From positions 4,032,016 to 4,096,015 of the forward strand of contig CP078014.1 of NCBI GenBank assembly GCA_020544565.1: a stretch of 64,000 nucleotides of DNA, read 5' to 3'. Of the stretch, positions 43,801 to 51,345 are shown piece after piece (within the stretch, counting starts at the first letter, position 1; every line of letters starts with the position of its first letter). This DNA comes from Bradyrhizobiaceae bacterium (GTDB lineage: Bacteria > Pseudomonadota > Alphaproteobacteria > Rhizobiales > Xanthobacteraceae). The notes under the pieces are model-generated. The model was not told the origin of the DNA. It searched no databases and was given only the letters and a program-made list of their open reading frames with translations. A program made the translations under genes and the position numbers.

Positions 43801-44034
43801 GCCCGGCTGACCGGCCATGCTGCGCTCGATCGGCAGTGTCACGAGACGCTCGATCTCCTCCGGCGCCAAGGCCGGGACGGTCGTATTGATCTGGACCTGC
43901 ACGCCGGTGATGTCAGGAATGGCATCGATTTGCAGATTCAGAAAAGACCAGACCCCAAGACTGCCCAGCAGCAAGGCGAGGATCGTCACCGTGAGCGGTC
44001 GGCCGGTCGTCCATTCTAGAAGCCTGCGCGTCAT
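40804..44034 (-). CDS. Heavy-metal efflux RND pump (CusA/CzcA family)
   Basis: This 1076-residue inner-membrane proton antiporter has the N-terminal segment RPLTVTILALLLGSLGVWSF, the HME-type motif in helix 4 LDFGLIVDGAIVVVENTLR, two large periplasmic loops and helices near the C-terminus (AIGFIAVSGIAMLNGLVLID). The acidic DFGLIVDG motif places it among metal rather than drug pumps. Cu/Ag, Co/Zn/Cd and other subclasses cannot be separated by eye. The frame is open to 44250, but Met 44034 gives the conserved start and overlaps the channel gene stop (ATGA). No periplasmic adaptor gene (CusB/CzcB) lies in the operon. Confidence 0.9.
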   Translation of the reverse strand: MTRRLLEWTTGRPLTVTILALLLGSLGVWSFLNLQIDAIPDITGVQVQINTTVPALAPEEIERLVTLPIERSMAGQPGLREMRSLTKTGLSQVTLIYEDGTDQLRSRQFVNERLTAVRDTLPAGSSPRLAPITTGLGEIWYYTLEWAQPPSGMDEQQQLMELFEAQEYIVRPMLRAIQGVADVNSNGGLERQFVIAPDLKKLTAAGITSSELGQAVGANVSNAGGGTITRNDQRFTVRTEARVMTAEMIRALPVKFAGGLRPLTVGDLATVTIGHAPRDGAATANGKETVLGTVMMLVGQNSREVARRVDAQLPNLRAALPKGMTLQVQYDRSELVDRTIATVERNLGEGALLVAVVLLIVVGNWRAALIVTSVIPLAFLMMITSMHALGISGNLMSLGALDFGLIVDGAIVVVENTLRLLGETQRGKGRELTVDERRRVIVKAASGVARPVFFGIAIIALVYVPVLSLGGVEGKLFHPMAQAVMLALAAALIITFTLVPALCARFLRGGKVRKPDAGDTVPSLSEAITNSPIAHEGGFAAIVIRGYRPVLNFALRHPAVLFVSATALVGAALATFLTLGSQFTPRLDEGSITAMVYKPVGMSLDRSLAIEQQTEREILRRFPQVTRTFSRIGTSAVATDPMPPNENDLYIFYKPLDQWPQGPDMPRDKSELVAAIEKAATALAPEQSFLFAQPIEMRFNEMLEGTRADLSVKIFGDDYDVLERLAAQAREELQGLPGTANVAFEVASRTHSMVVEIDRDAMVRLGLGTAEVNRAIAAAIGGDEVGFIADGERRYAVVIRLPEAQRADIKSILALPLRVGAMGLVPLDRVARLREVRTVEPILHDNAKRRAALMVNLNTSDIEGYVTAARTRLDSKLSLPDSYRIEFGGQFRQLEAARARLLIVVPAALLMIFLLVYSALGSVRHAAIVYTGIPFAITGGVLALWLQDMPFSITAAIGFIAVSGIAMLNGLVLIDHINELRRSLPVIEAVRQGATDRLRPVLSTALVAGVGFIPMAVAHGAGAEVQRPLATVVIGGVLSSTVLTLLLLPTIYRWVERRSVIVAEPEKQPLELEISA

Positions 44035-45320
44035 TGGGACATGCCCTGGAAACTGCGCCCGCCATTGAGTGCGCGAAGCTGAAGCATCGCCTCCATGGCC
44101 TCGCGCCGCGTATCGAGCAGCGCTGACAACGCATCCAGATACTGGCGCTGCATCTCGACATAGGTTGCGACCGGGATTGCCCCCTGCCGATAGCTGTTGT
44201 CGGCGATGTTGGCGGCACTCGCGAACTTCTCCGCCGCCGCTGCGGGCCATGTCGCAAGCACCCGACGTTTCGTTTCATAATAGGCGGCCTGCTCATAGAC
44301 CTGCCTCGTGACGCGCCGATTGGCGGCGATCACGGCTGCATCAGCCTGGGACTGACGGCTCAATTCTTGTGCGACGCCGGCAGCTTGGCTGTTCCAAATC
44401 GGCAACGTCGTTGTCAGCCGTACCCCGAAATTTGTCTCGCGACTGTCTGACCTCGCGTGGTTGACGTAAGGACCCACCGAAACATTCGGTATACGGGCCG
44501 TCTGCGCGAGATCGACGCGCAAACCTTGCTGCTGCAATTGTGCGCGCAACGCTCGAATCTCGAAATTATTGGCGCCGGCTTGCTGCGCCATGCGTTCGGC
44601 GGACGGAAGGCCGGGCAGCGTCACAGCGGGTGGAGCAATGCGGATTCGCGTTTTGAGGGAGACACCGCGAAGCTGGTTCAGCTCATAACTGATTATGCTG
44701 GCCTCTGAATCCGCAAGAGCAGCATTGCGCTCAGCTGTGATGGCGCTGGCATCAAGAATGGCCGCGTCTAGCGTAGACGCTACACCTGCCGGGTCGCGTT
44801 GCTCGACAATCCGTGCAAGCGCGCGCATCCGCACAGCGACATCGCGCGCGGCAACGGCCTTCTGCTCCGCCGCAAACAAGGCATATCCCAAGGATCGTGC
44901 CCGGCTTGTCAGCGCTGCGTCGAACTGCGCAAGACCGATCCGCGCCAGCGCGATCTGACGTTCGGCGATGGCGCGACGGAGCGCGCCGCGCCCGGCAAGG
45001 TCGAGCGGCTGCATGATCGACACACCATATGTCGGCCCGGCTCCCCTCGGTGCGCCGGTCAGGCCGTCGGCCATCCGGCGCTCGCCGAACTCAAACGCAA
45101 CCTCCGGATCCGGCAGGCGGTCCGATGCATCGCGCTCAGCCCCCGCAAGCCCGATCTGCTGGGCATAAAAGCGCCGCTCGGGGTTGTTCGCGATAATAAT
45201 ATTGGCGAGCGCATCGATCGACAGCACGTTCGCCTGCTGGGCATATCCTGGAGCTGCCCATGTGCCCGCCAGCAAGGCGGCTCCCGTCATGCAAACGATT
45301 CTCAGAAGCATTTTTGACAT
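44031..45320 (-). CDS. Outer-membrane efflux channel (TolC/CzcC family)
   Basis: This 429-residue exported protein has a signal peptide ending near GYA-QQ and two OEP repeats rich in Ala and Gln (ALANIIIANNPERRFYAQQI, RNAALADSEASIISYELNQL, NSQAAGVAQELSRQSQADAA). It would form the trimeric channel for the RND pump encoded directly downstream with a 4-bp overlap. The operon reads channel then pump and lacks the usual adaptor between them. It is divergent from the two-component system at 45410, with an 89-bp gap likely holding both promoters. Confidence 0.88.
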   Translation of the reverse strand: MSKMLLRIVCMTGAALLAGTWAAPGYAQQANVLSIDALANIIIANNPERRFYAQQIGLAGAERDASDRLPDPEVAFEFGERRMADGLTGAPRGAGPTYGVSIMQPLDLAGRGALRRAIAERQIALARIGLAQFDAALTSRARSLGYALFAAEQKAVAARDVAVRMRALARIVEQRDPAGVASTLDAAILDASAITAERNAALADSEASIISYELNQLRGVSLKTRIRIAPPAVTLPGLPSAERMAQQAGANNFEIRALRAQLQQQGLRVDLAQTARIPNVSVGPYVNHARSDSRETNFGVRLTTTLPIWNSQAAGVAQELSRQSQADAAVIAANRRVTRQVYEQAAYYETKRRVLATWPAAAAEKFASAANIADNSYRQGAIPVATYVEMQRQYLDALSALLDTRREAMEAMLQLRALNGGRSFQGMSQ

Positions 45321-45409
45321 TGGCTCGGGTCTCGATACGGCCTTCTAGGCGTCTGAGTGCCACGCTAATCTGAACGCAAGCTGTCAGCGTAAATACAGGT
45401 TTATCCGGT

Positions 45410-46093
45410 ATGCGACGGCGACAATCAGGAGATCGAGCCATTCGTATTCTTCTTGTCGAGGACAATCTTGATATCGGCGCCCGCCTCAAGGAGGGGTTGG
45501 CGAGCTCTGGCTTCGTCGTCGAACATGTAGAGGATGGCGAACAGGCTCTTTTATTTGCGCTGCATGAGCGGTTTGATGCGATTATTCTCGACCTCGGTCT
45601 GCCTGTACTGCCCGGCATCGAGGTCTTGCGACGTTTGCGGCGCGCCGGTTCTTCCACGCCTGTCCTGATCCTGACGGCGCGCAGTAGCTGGACCGAGAAA
45701 GTCGAGGGGCTCAACGCCGGGGCCGACGACTACGTGGCGAAACCGTTTCACGTCGACGAGATCGCGGCGCGCCTTCGCGCGCTGATGCGGCGCGTCGCGG
45801 GCCAGGCGGCATCGGAATTGCGCCACGGAGACATCGCGCTCGATCCGGTCGCCGGCACGGCCACGGTTGCTGGCCGGCCGATCGATCTGACCGCGCAGGA
45901 ATTCCGGCTGCTTCACCTCTTCCTGCACCGTGTCGGCCGCGTTGTGACGCAGGCCGAGCTGCTCGACCATCTCTACGGCCTAAATGAGGAACGCAGCTCG
46001 AACACCATTGAGGTTTATGTCGGCCGGCTGCGACGCAAGGTCGGTCGCGATACTATCAGGACATTGCGCGGCATGGGCTACAGGTTCGGTTGA
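45410..46093 (+). CDS. OmpR-type response regulator
   Basis: This 227-residue regulator has a receiver domain (phospho-acceptor Asp61 in AIILDLGLPVLPG, Thr89 in ILTARS, Lys111 in DDYVAKPF) and a C-terminal winged helix (RPIDLTAQEFRLLHLFLHRV, NTIEVYVGRLRRKVG). It is divergent from the efflux operon and overlaps the kinase start by one base, so it probably switches the metal pump on. The ATG at 45410 has no clear ribosome site. A good AGGAG at 45428-45432 precedes the codon ATT of IRILLVED, so a non-ATG start there is conceivable. Confidence 0.88.
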   Translation: MRRRQSGDRAIRILLVEDNLDIGARLKEGLASSGFVVEHVEDGEQALLFALHERFDAIILDLGLPVLPGIEVLRRLRRAGSSTPVLILTARSSWTEKVEGLNAGADDYVAKPFHVDEIAARLRALMRRVAGQAASELRHGDIALDPVAGTATVAGRPIDLTAQEFRLLHLFLHRVGRVVTQAELLDHLYGLNEERSSNTIEVYVGRLRRKVGRDTIRTLRGMGYRFG

Positions 46094-47439
46094 TGTTGGG
46101 AAGCCTGCGCGCGCGGCTGCTAGTCGGTGTTATTCTCACAACCGTGACAGGCATCGCTGTCGCCGGTGTGTCGATTTCCGCACTGTTCCGCGCCCATGTC
46201 ACGGAATTGGTCAATGCTGAATTGATCGGTCATCTCGGCGAACTCGAAAGCCTGTTGACTCACACGGCTGATGGTCATGTCGCTTTGACGCAGCGACTCA
46301 GCGATCCACGCTTCGCGCAGCCTGGTGCCGGCTATTACTGGCAGGTGAGCGGTCGCGATGGCGTCGTGCTGCAATCGGCGTCCCTCGAACCGCAACAGCA
46401 TTTTCCGCCCCCGGCGCCAGGTGCGGATCGGGAGCTTATCCGCTCGGTCGAAGCCGGCCCGACCGGCGGGCCGATGATCGCATACGAGCGACCATGGGAC
46501 ACCGCTGCAAACGGCTACGTGCTTCAGATCGGAGCCGACCAACGTATCGTCGATGATGTGCTGGCGCATTTCAATCGGGCGCTGATCCTGTCGCTCGGCA
46601 CGCTGGCGTTCGCCCTGATCGGGGCCGGTGCATTACAGGCTTGGTTTGGCCTGCGTCCCATGCGCCGCCTGCGCGATGCATTGAGCGACATTCGCGTGGG
46701 CAAGGCAGAAACCCTGCCCGGCGACTTTCCGTCCGAGGTTCGGCCGCTGGTCGACGACCTCAACGCTCTGATCGATGCCAATACCCAAATGGTTCGCCGC
46801 GCGCGTACGCAGGCGGGCAACCTTGCGCATGGCCTCAAGACGCCCCTTGCGGTGCTCACGGACGAAGTGCGCCGGCTGCTCGCGAGAGGCGATACGGAGA
46901 GCGCCGCGGTCCTGACCCAGCAGACAGGGCTAATGCAACGTCAGATCGATTTCCAGCTTGCCCGCGCCCGCGCCGCCGCCAATGCCGGTCTGCCCGGCGT
47001 CATCACACCGGTCGAACCCGCCTTCGCCTCGATCGTTGCGGCGATGCGGCGGCTATATGCGGATCGTGCGCTTACAATCACTCATTCGGCCGAGTCGGGC
47101 CTCGTGACCGCCGTCGATCCCAACGACCTCGATGAGGTGGTCGCCAATCTGGTCGACAATGCCTGCAAGTGGGCACTTAGCACTGTCACGATCACGGCCA
47201 CACGCGAGGCGTCAGCGGGACAACTTCTTGTCACGATCGTCGATGACGGACCCGGCATCCCCCCCGACGCACTTAGCCGCGCTTTCGCGCCCGGAGAGCG
47301 CCTCGACGAAGCCAAGCCGGGCAGCGGGCTCGGCCTTGCGATCGTCCGTGATCTCGCCACGCTACATGGTGGCGCCATTGAGCTGTCCAATGGCAGCAAC
47401 GGTGGCCTCCACGCGACATTGCGTCTTCCCGCCGCCTGA
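46093..47439 (+). CDS. Sensor histidine kinase
   Basis: This 448-residue membrane kinase has helix 1 (about 10-30), a periplasmic sensor of about 130 residues (LLTHTADGHVALTQRL, GYYWQVSGRDGVVLQ), helix 2 (about 163-185), a HAMP segment (LRPMRRLRDALSDIRVGK), phosphoacceptor His246 in AGNLAHGLKTPLAVL, and the ATP-binding domain with N box LVDNACKWA, G1 VDDGPGIP and G2 GSGLGLAIVRDL. The start is taken at ATG 46093, overlapping the regulator stop. The periplasmic domain has few Cys/His metal ligands, so the signal is not obvious. It pairs with the adjacent OmpR-type regulator. Confidence 0.9.
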   Translation: MLGSLRARLLVGVILTTVTGIAVAGVSISALFRAHVTELVNAELIGHLGELESLLTHTADGHVALTQRLSDPRFAQPGAGYYWQVSGRDGVVLQSASLEPQQHFPPPAPGADRELIRSVEAGPTGGPMIAYERPWDTAANGYVLQIGADQRIVDDVLAHFNRALILSLGTLAFALIGAGALQAWFGLRPMRRLRDALSDIRVGKAETLPGDFPSEVRPLVDDLNALIDANTQMVRRARTQAGNLAHGLKTPLAVLTDEVRRLLARGDTESAAVLTQQTGLMQRQIDFQLARARAAANAGLPGVITPVEPAFASIVAAMRRLYADRALTITHSAESGLVTAVDPNDLDEVVANLVDNACKWALSTVTITATREASAGQLLVTIVDDGPGIPPDALSRAFAPGERLDEAKPGSGLGLAIVRDLATLHGGAIELSNGSNGGLHATLRLPAA

Positions 47440-47742
47440 CAAATGGACAAGAACATCGAACATGCGCCGAAGCACTCCGTTCCGAAGGGCGAACTGATGC
47501 CACGGGGTCGTCAACGCATGCGGGCCTGCGAGAATGTCTTTCAGTGTGTGAAAGACAGTCGCCGCGCATCGGCCTGCTGGGTGCGGCGCTTATTCTCGCC
47601 GCTATGTCAGGAACGGTCCAGTTCAGCTCGGCGGTGAGATATGATTGCTGCGAGCCACCACATTGATCCAGAGCAATGTGTAAATACAAAGATCGATCAG
47701 GTTGGAGTTGAAATCTGACAGTATCGGAGTCCCGTCCTGACG
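47440..47742. other. Intergenic region after the sensor kinase
   Basis: No intact gene. A frame near 47560-47655 encodes a hydrophobic stretch like an export signal (IGLLGAALILAAMSGTVQFS) ending at a stop, and may be the broken N-terminus of a lost exported protein. It has no clear start. Confidence 0.35.
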
Positions 47743-48012
47743 ATGCGCAGTCTGGAATTCGCAGTTCGTCCCAGATTGCTTGCCGTCTTCGGCGCATCGG
47801 CGAGCGAAGGCACTGTCGGCCCGATGATGCCACCGGCAAAACTCAACACGGGCTTTGCGCATATGGTGGCCGCACCGCTTCTGTTGCAGTCCGGCGCGAT
47901 TGCGACCGCACTGATCGCAGGAAAACAGATGGTGGCTATTTTAAATGAAGCAAACGTTGTCGATGCGCCTACGATCCGACTTCTCGGAGCTGGCATAAAA
48001 GAAGGCAAATGA
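47743..48012 (+). CDS. Hypothetical 89-residue protein upstream of formamidase
   Basis: The frame runs from an ATG 11 bp ahead of fmdA through MRSLEFAVRPRLLAVFGASA to a stop just before the fmdA ribosome site. It is Ala/Leu-rich with a plausible amphipathic C-terminal half and no recognised motif. GGAG lies 14 bp upstream, which is far. The opposite strand is also open over this region, so coding is uncertain. If real it is likely co-transcribed with fmdA. Confidence 0.35.
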   Translation: MRSLEFAVRPRLLAVFGASASEGTVGPMMPPAKLNTGFAHMVAAPLLLQSGAIATALIAGKQMVAILNEANVVDAPTIRLLGAGIKEGK

Positions 48013-48022
48013 GGAGAATATC

Positions 48023-49345
48023 ATGACTGATAATTCCGGCCTGTCGAATGCACCGATGCGCAGTGTGGTTGTCGATGGCTTCACCAACAGCGTGCTGGAC
48101 CCTGCCGCACCAATGCTTGGCCCCGTGGAGAACGGTGGAACGATTATCGCCAACACTGCACCGGGCTGCTGGGGTCCAATGATCACGCCTCGTTTGCGTG
48201 GCGGTCACGAAGTAACCCAGCCGGTTTACGTCGCTGGCGCCGAACCCGGTGATGGGATTGCAATTCGAATCCGCGATATTACCGTCACGTCTACAGCGAC
48301 GGCGTCGGGCCACGATTCCTCGCCCGCCGGTTTCTGTCTCGGCGATCCCTACGTCGCTGCGCGGTGTCCGGTCTGCGACGAGATCTGGCCGGAAACACAT
48401 ATTGAAGGCATTGGGCAGGATGCGGTGAAGTGCAATCGCTGCGGCAATGCGGTGAAGCCGTTCGAGATCGTCCATGGCTACACGGTCGTCTTCGATGACA
48501 CCCGCCACGTCGGCGTGACCGTGTCACGGGATGCCGCCGAGAAAATCGCACGAAACGCCAAGCACTTTGCAGCGCTGCCCGACAAATCCGTGCAGCATTC
48601 GATTTTGACCTTCGCCCCTTCGGATATGGTCGGCGTCATGGTACGAATGCGACCGTTCCTCGGTCAGCTCGGAACGACCCCCTCTCATGCCATCCCGGAT
48701 TCCCACAATGCCGGTGATTTCGGCGCATTCCTGGTCGGGGCGCCGCATGCCTACGCCATGACGGCCGAGCAGCTTGCCGAGCACAAGACCGACGGCCACA
48801 TGGACATTGACGCCGTGCGCCCTGGTGCCATCCTGATCGCGCCCGTCAAGGTCAAGGGGGCGGGCGTCTATATGGGGGACATGCACGCCGCCCAGGGTGA
48901 TGGCGAGATCGCCGGGCACACCATGGACGTGGCCGGCAGCGTGACGCTGCAAGTCGAGGTGGTGAAGAACTATCCGATCGATGGACCGGTCCTGTTTCCT
49001 CTGCTGGAAGACTTGCCGCTCCTGGCGCGTCCCTTCGATGCGCAGGAGCGGGCGCGGGCGGAGCGCCTGGCAAGGACGTGGGGCATGGATGAAGTCGAGG
49101 CGCTCGCGCCGATCTCGGTGGTCGGGACAGCCGCCAACATGAACGCCGCCATCGACAACGGCCTGGAGCGAGCCGCCAAATTGCTTGGGATGACGGTTCC
49201 GGAGGTCCGCAACAGGGCCACAGTGAACGGCGCGATCGAAATCGGTCGTGCACCAGGCGTCATTCAGGTGACGTTCCTTGCGCCGCTGAGCAAGCTCGAC
49301 GCTGTTGGACTTGGTGACTACGCGCGGGAGCAGTATAATTTATAG
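48023..49345 (+). CDS. fmdA: Formamidase/acetamidase (FmdA/AmdA family)
   Basis: This 440-residue cytoplasmic amidohydrolase releases ammonia from short-chain amides. Family landmarks are GPMITPRLRGGHEVTQPVYV, FLGQLGTTPSHAIPDSHNAG with GDFGAFLVG, GAGVYMGDMHAAQGDGEIAG (metal-site Asp/His) and VTLQVEVVKNYPIDGP. An insertion near residues 114-142 carries two CxxC knuckles (CPVCDEIW and CNRCGNAV), a possible zinc ribbon. GAGGAG precedes the start. It stands alone or with the small upstream frame and is followed by a strong hairpin. It may provide nitrogen from formamide. No nitrile hydratase or amide transporter is adjacent. Confidence 0.9.
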   Translation: MTDNSGLSNAPMRSVVVDGFTNSVLDPAAPMLGPVENGGTIIANTAPGCWGPMITPRLRGGHEVTQPVYVAGAEPGDGIAIRIRDITVTSTATASGHDSSPAGFCLGDPYVAARCPVCDEIWPETHIEGIGQDAVKCNRCGNAVKPFEIVHGYTVVFDDTRHVGVTVSRDAAEKIARNAKHFAALPDKSVQHSILTFAPSDMVGVMVRMRPFLGQLGTTPSHAIPDSHNAGDFGAFLVGAPHAYAMTAEQLAEHKTDGHMDIDAVRPGAILIAPVKVKGAGVYMGDMHAAQGDGEIAGHTMDVAGSVTLQVEVVKNYPIDGPVLFPLLEDLPLLARPFDAQERARAERLARTWGMDEVEALAPISVVGTAANMNAAIDNGLERAAKLLGMTVPEVRNRATVNGAIEIGRAPGVIQVTFLAPLSKLDAVGLGDYAREQYNL

Positions 49346-49406
49346 ATCGCTCCATCGGTCCTGCGCCGGCTGACGCATCATCAAATGAAATCGCGGGTTC
49401 GTTGGG

Positions 49407-49429
49407 ACAGGCTCTGATTCAGAGCCTGT
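49407..49429. terminator. Hairpin between fmdA and VIT gene
   Basis: ACAGGCTCTG-ATT-CAGAGCCTGT is a perfect 10-bp stem with a 3-nt loop, followed by CGTTCGCTTTCTG. It lies 62 bp after the fmdA stop and probably ends that transcript, though the T-run is poor. Confidence 0.6.
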
Positions 49430-49453
49430 CGTTCGCTTTCTGGAGCATTGTCG

Positions 49454-50149
49454 ATGCGCGCCTTACACAAGGAAAATCATCTTATCGAGCGTATTGGCTG
49501 GCTTCGCGCTGCGGTGCTAGGGGCCAATGACGGTCTAATCTCGACGTCGAGCCTTATCGTCGGCGTAGCGGCCGCATCCACGACCTCTCACGAGATTCTC
49601 GTGGCAGGTGTTGCAGGGCTGGTAGCCGGAGCAATGTCGATGGCGGCTGGCGAATATGTGTCGGTCAGCTCCCAGGCCGACACGGAAGAAGCCGATATGG
49701 CCCGGGAAAAGCATGAGTTGGCCACCCAGCCGGAAGCAGAGTTGGCCGAACTCGCCGCGATCTATGAGCAGCGCGGTGTGGCGCCGGATCTTGCACGCCA
49801 GGTCGCCGAGCAGATGATGGCGAAGGATGCGTTCGAAGCGCACGCCCGCGACGAACTCGGATTGGCCAGCCATGTGATGGCAAGGCCTGTCCAGGCGGCC
49901 TTCACATCGGCGGTGACCTTCGCCACGGGTGCTGCCTTGCCGCTGATCGTTGCGCTGATCGCGCCGGCTAGAACGGCCGCCTGGGCGGTATCTGTCGCTT
50001 GTCTGATTGGGCTCGCAGCGCTGGGATCGGTCGGCGCGCTCGCCGGCGGTGCGAGTGTCTGGAAGCCGACGATCCGGGTGGTGTTCTGGGGCGCCGTCGC
50101 CATGGCATCGACGGCTGTCATCGGCTCTCTTATTGGTCGGGCGATTTGA
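49454..50149 (+). CDS. VIT1/CCC1-family transporter
   Basis: This 231-residue membrane protein begins MRALHKENHLIERIGWLRAA, VLGANDGLISTSSLIVGVAA, the signature first helix of VIT1/CCC1 (iron/manganese) transporters, followed by AGAMSMAAGEYVSVSSQAD, a cytoplasmic Glu-rich segment (EADMAREKHELATQPEAELA) and three C-terminal helices. Family members move Fe2+ or Mn2+ out of the cytosol. I start at ATG 49454, 8 bp after GGAG. It is preceded by the 49407 hairpin, so it has its own promoter. Its place near the metal efflux genes may be chance. Confidence 0.88.
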   Translation: MRALHKENHLIERIGWLRAAVLGANDGLISTSSLIVGVAAASTTSHEILVAGVAGLVAGAMSMAAGEYVSVSSQADTEEADMAREKHELATQPEAELAELAAIYEQRGVAPDLARQVAEQMMAKDAFEAHARDELGLASHVMARPVQAAFTSAVTFATGAALPLIVALIAPARTAAWAVSVACLIGLAALGSVGALAGGASVWKPTIRVVFWGAVAMASTAVIGSLIGRAI

Positions 50150-50380
50150 TCGTGAATCGCCTGCCGCTCGACACGCCGATGCTGTAGGATGGCCTTCATC
50201 TGGAACCAGGCTTTCCGTTCGATAAACGATAGGCGCCTGCTTGAGTTCATTGCGACCCAATTTTTGCTTCTGAGCATGTCCGCTTACGAAGGCGGGACGA
50301 CGAGTGTTCGCATGTCCATTCTGAATAGTGGATGTTTTGGCGCACCCGACACGATCGCTCAGTGAGTCATCGGGAAAAGA

Positions 50381-50468
<88 letters not shown>

Positions 50469-50625
50469 ACATTGCCGCCGATTCTAGCCTAGGCTCTCAG
50501 CTCCTATGCTGCACCTAGCGCCAATTCGACGGTTTGACCACTCTTCGCTCCTGCCTCGCCAGCCCCTTGAAAATACGACACTTTCAACTCGCCGCAATTT
50601 TCTGTGGATTGATAGACAAACCCCT

Positions 50626-50664
50626 TTTTGAGTCGAGCGCGTCTACCAGTTCCGCCACAGGGGC
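50626..50664 (-). pseudogene. tRNA-Leu 5' half (broken gene)
   Basis: The minus strand reads GCCCCTGTGGCGGAACTGG then TAGACGCGCTCGACTCAAAA: the acceptor 5' strand, D arm and anticodon 5' strand plus loop CTCAAAA (CAA) of a leucine tRNA. Sequence then changes to AGGGGTTTGTC and nothing tRNA-like follows. The break is exactly at the anticodon loop. Its acceptor and anticodon stems differ from those of the intact gene at 50381, so it is not a simple partial duplicate of it. Confidence 0.85.
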
Positions 50665-50811
50665 TCCCACCCCGTCGCCGGGAAAGCGACGCGGTGAAGC
50701 GGCCGGGACTATAGCCGCCGCGGGCTCGGGGTCAACCGCCTGTGATGTCTCCGGCGTCGACAGCGCGCCGCCGGCGGGGTAGGACCCGTCGCGAACAGGA
50801 GACTGATCAAA

Positions 50812-51345
50812 GTGCGTGAAACGACCCTCGGGCCGGCGGGCGGCCGCGCGCCGCGCCATGCGATATTTGTTGCGGGCGCGGCCATTGCCGTCATCGCTGC
50901 GGCGACGCTTGCGGGCGCGTGGTTCTTCCAGCTCGTTCTCGATATCCGGCCCTGCCCGCTGTGCCTGGAGCAGCGCTATGCGTATTACCTGGCTGTGCCT
51001 CTGGCGGCGCTGGTGGCGCTCGGCGCAGCCTTGGGCGCGCCGCGCGGGCTGCTGCGGGCCAGCCTTGCCATTCTCATGCTGGCCCTCGCCGTCAATGCCG
51101 GGTTGGGAGCCTATCACGCCGGGATCGAATGGGGGTTCTGGCCGGGACCGAGCGACTGCACCGGGCCGATTACCGATCTTGGCGGCGGCGGCCTGCTCGA
51201 CAACCTCAACAAGATCAAGGTGATCCGCTGCGACGAGGTGCAGTGGCGTTTTCTCGGCCTGTCGCTCGCCGGTTATAACGCGCTGATCTCGCTCGGCCTC
51301 GCGGCGCTGGCGGCGTTCGGACTGCGCGGAGCGCGGCGCGCCTAA
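50812..51345 (+). CDS. dsbB: Disulfide bond formation protein B
   Basis: This 177-residue inner-membrane protein has four helices. The first redox pair Cys48/Cys51 is in RPCPLCLEQRYAYYLA. The second periplasmic pair is PSDCTG and VIRCDE. It reoxidises DsbA and passes electrons to quinone. The start is GTG 50812 with GGAG upstream. It is the first gene of the GC-rich core block to the right of the tRNA-Leu scar and is convergent with the AbrB-type gene (stops adjacent). Confidence 0.92.
   Translation: MRETTLGPAGGRAPRHAIFVAGAAIAVIAAATLAGAWFFQLVLDIRPCPLCLEQRYAYYLAVPLAALVALGAALGAPRGLLRASLAILMLALAVNAGLGAYHAGIEWGFWPGPSDCTGPITDLGGGGLLDNLNKIKVIRCDEVQWRFLGLSLAGYNALISLGLAALAAFGLRGARRA

Noticed and set aside
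47697..48008. 103-codon minus-strand frame antisense to the small gene before fmdA
   Set aside because: Composition is plausible, but there is no ribosome site and it would end inside the kinase-side gap without partner genes. Neither strand is certain and the plus-strand reading fits the operon better.
50189..50380. Short plus-strand frame after the VIT gene
   Set aside because: The frame does not close where first thought and runs into the tRNA-Leu gene. No coding support.
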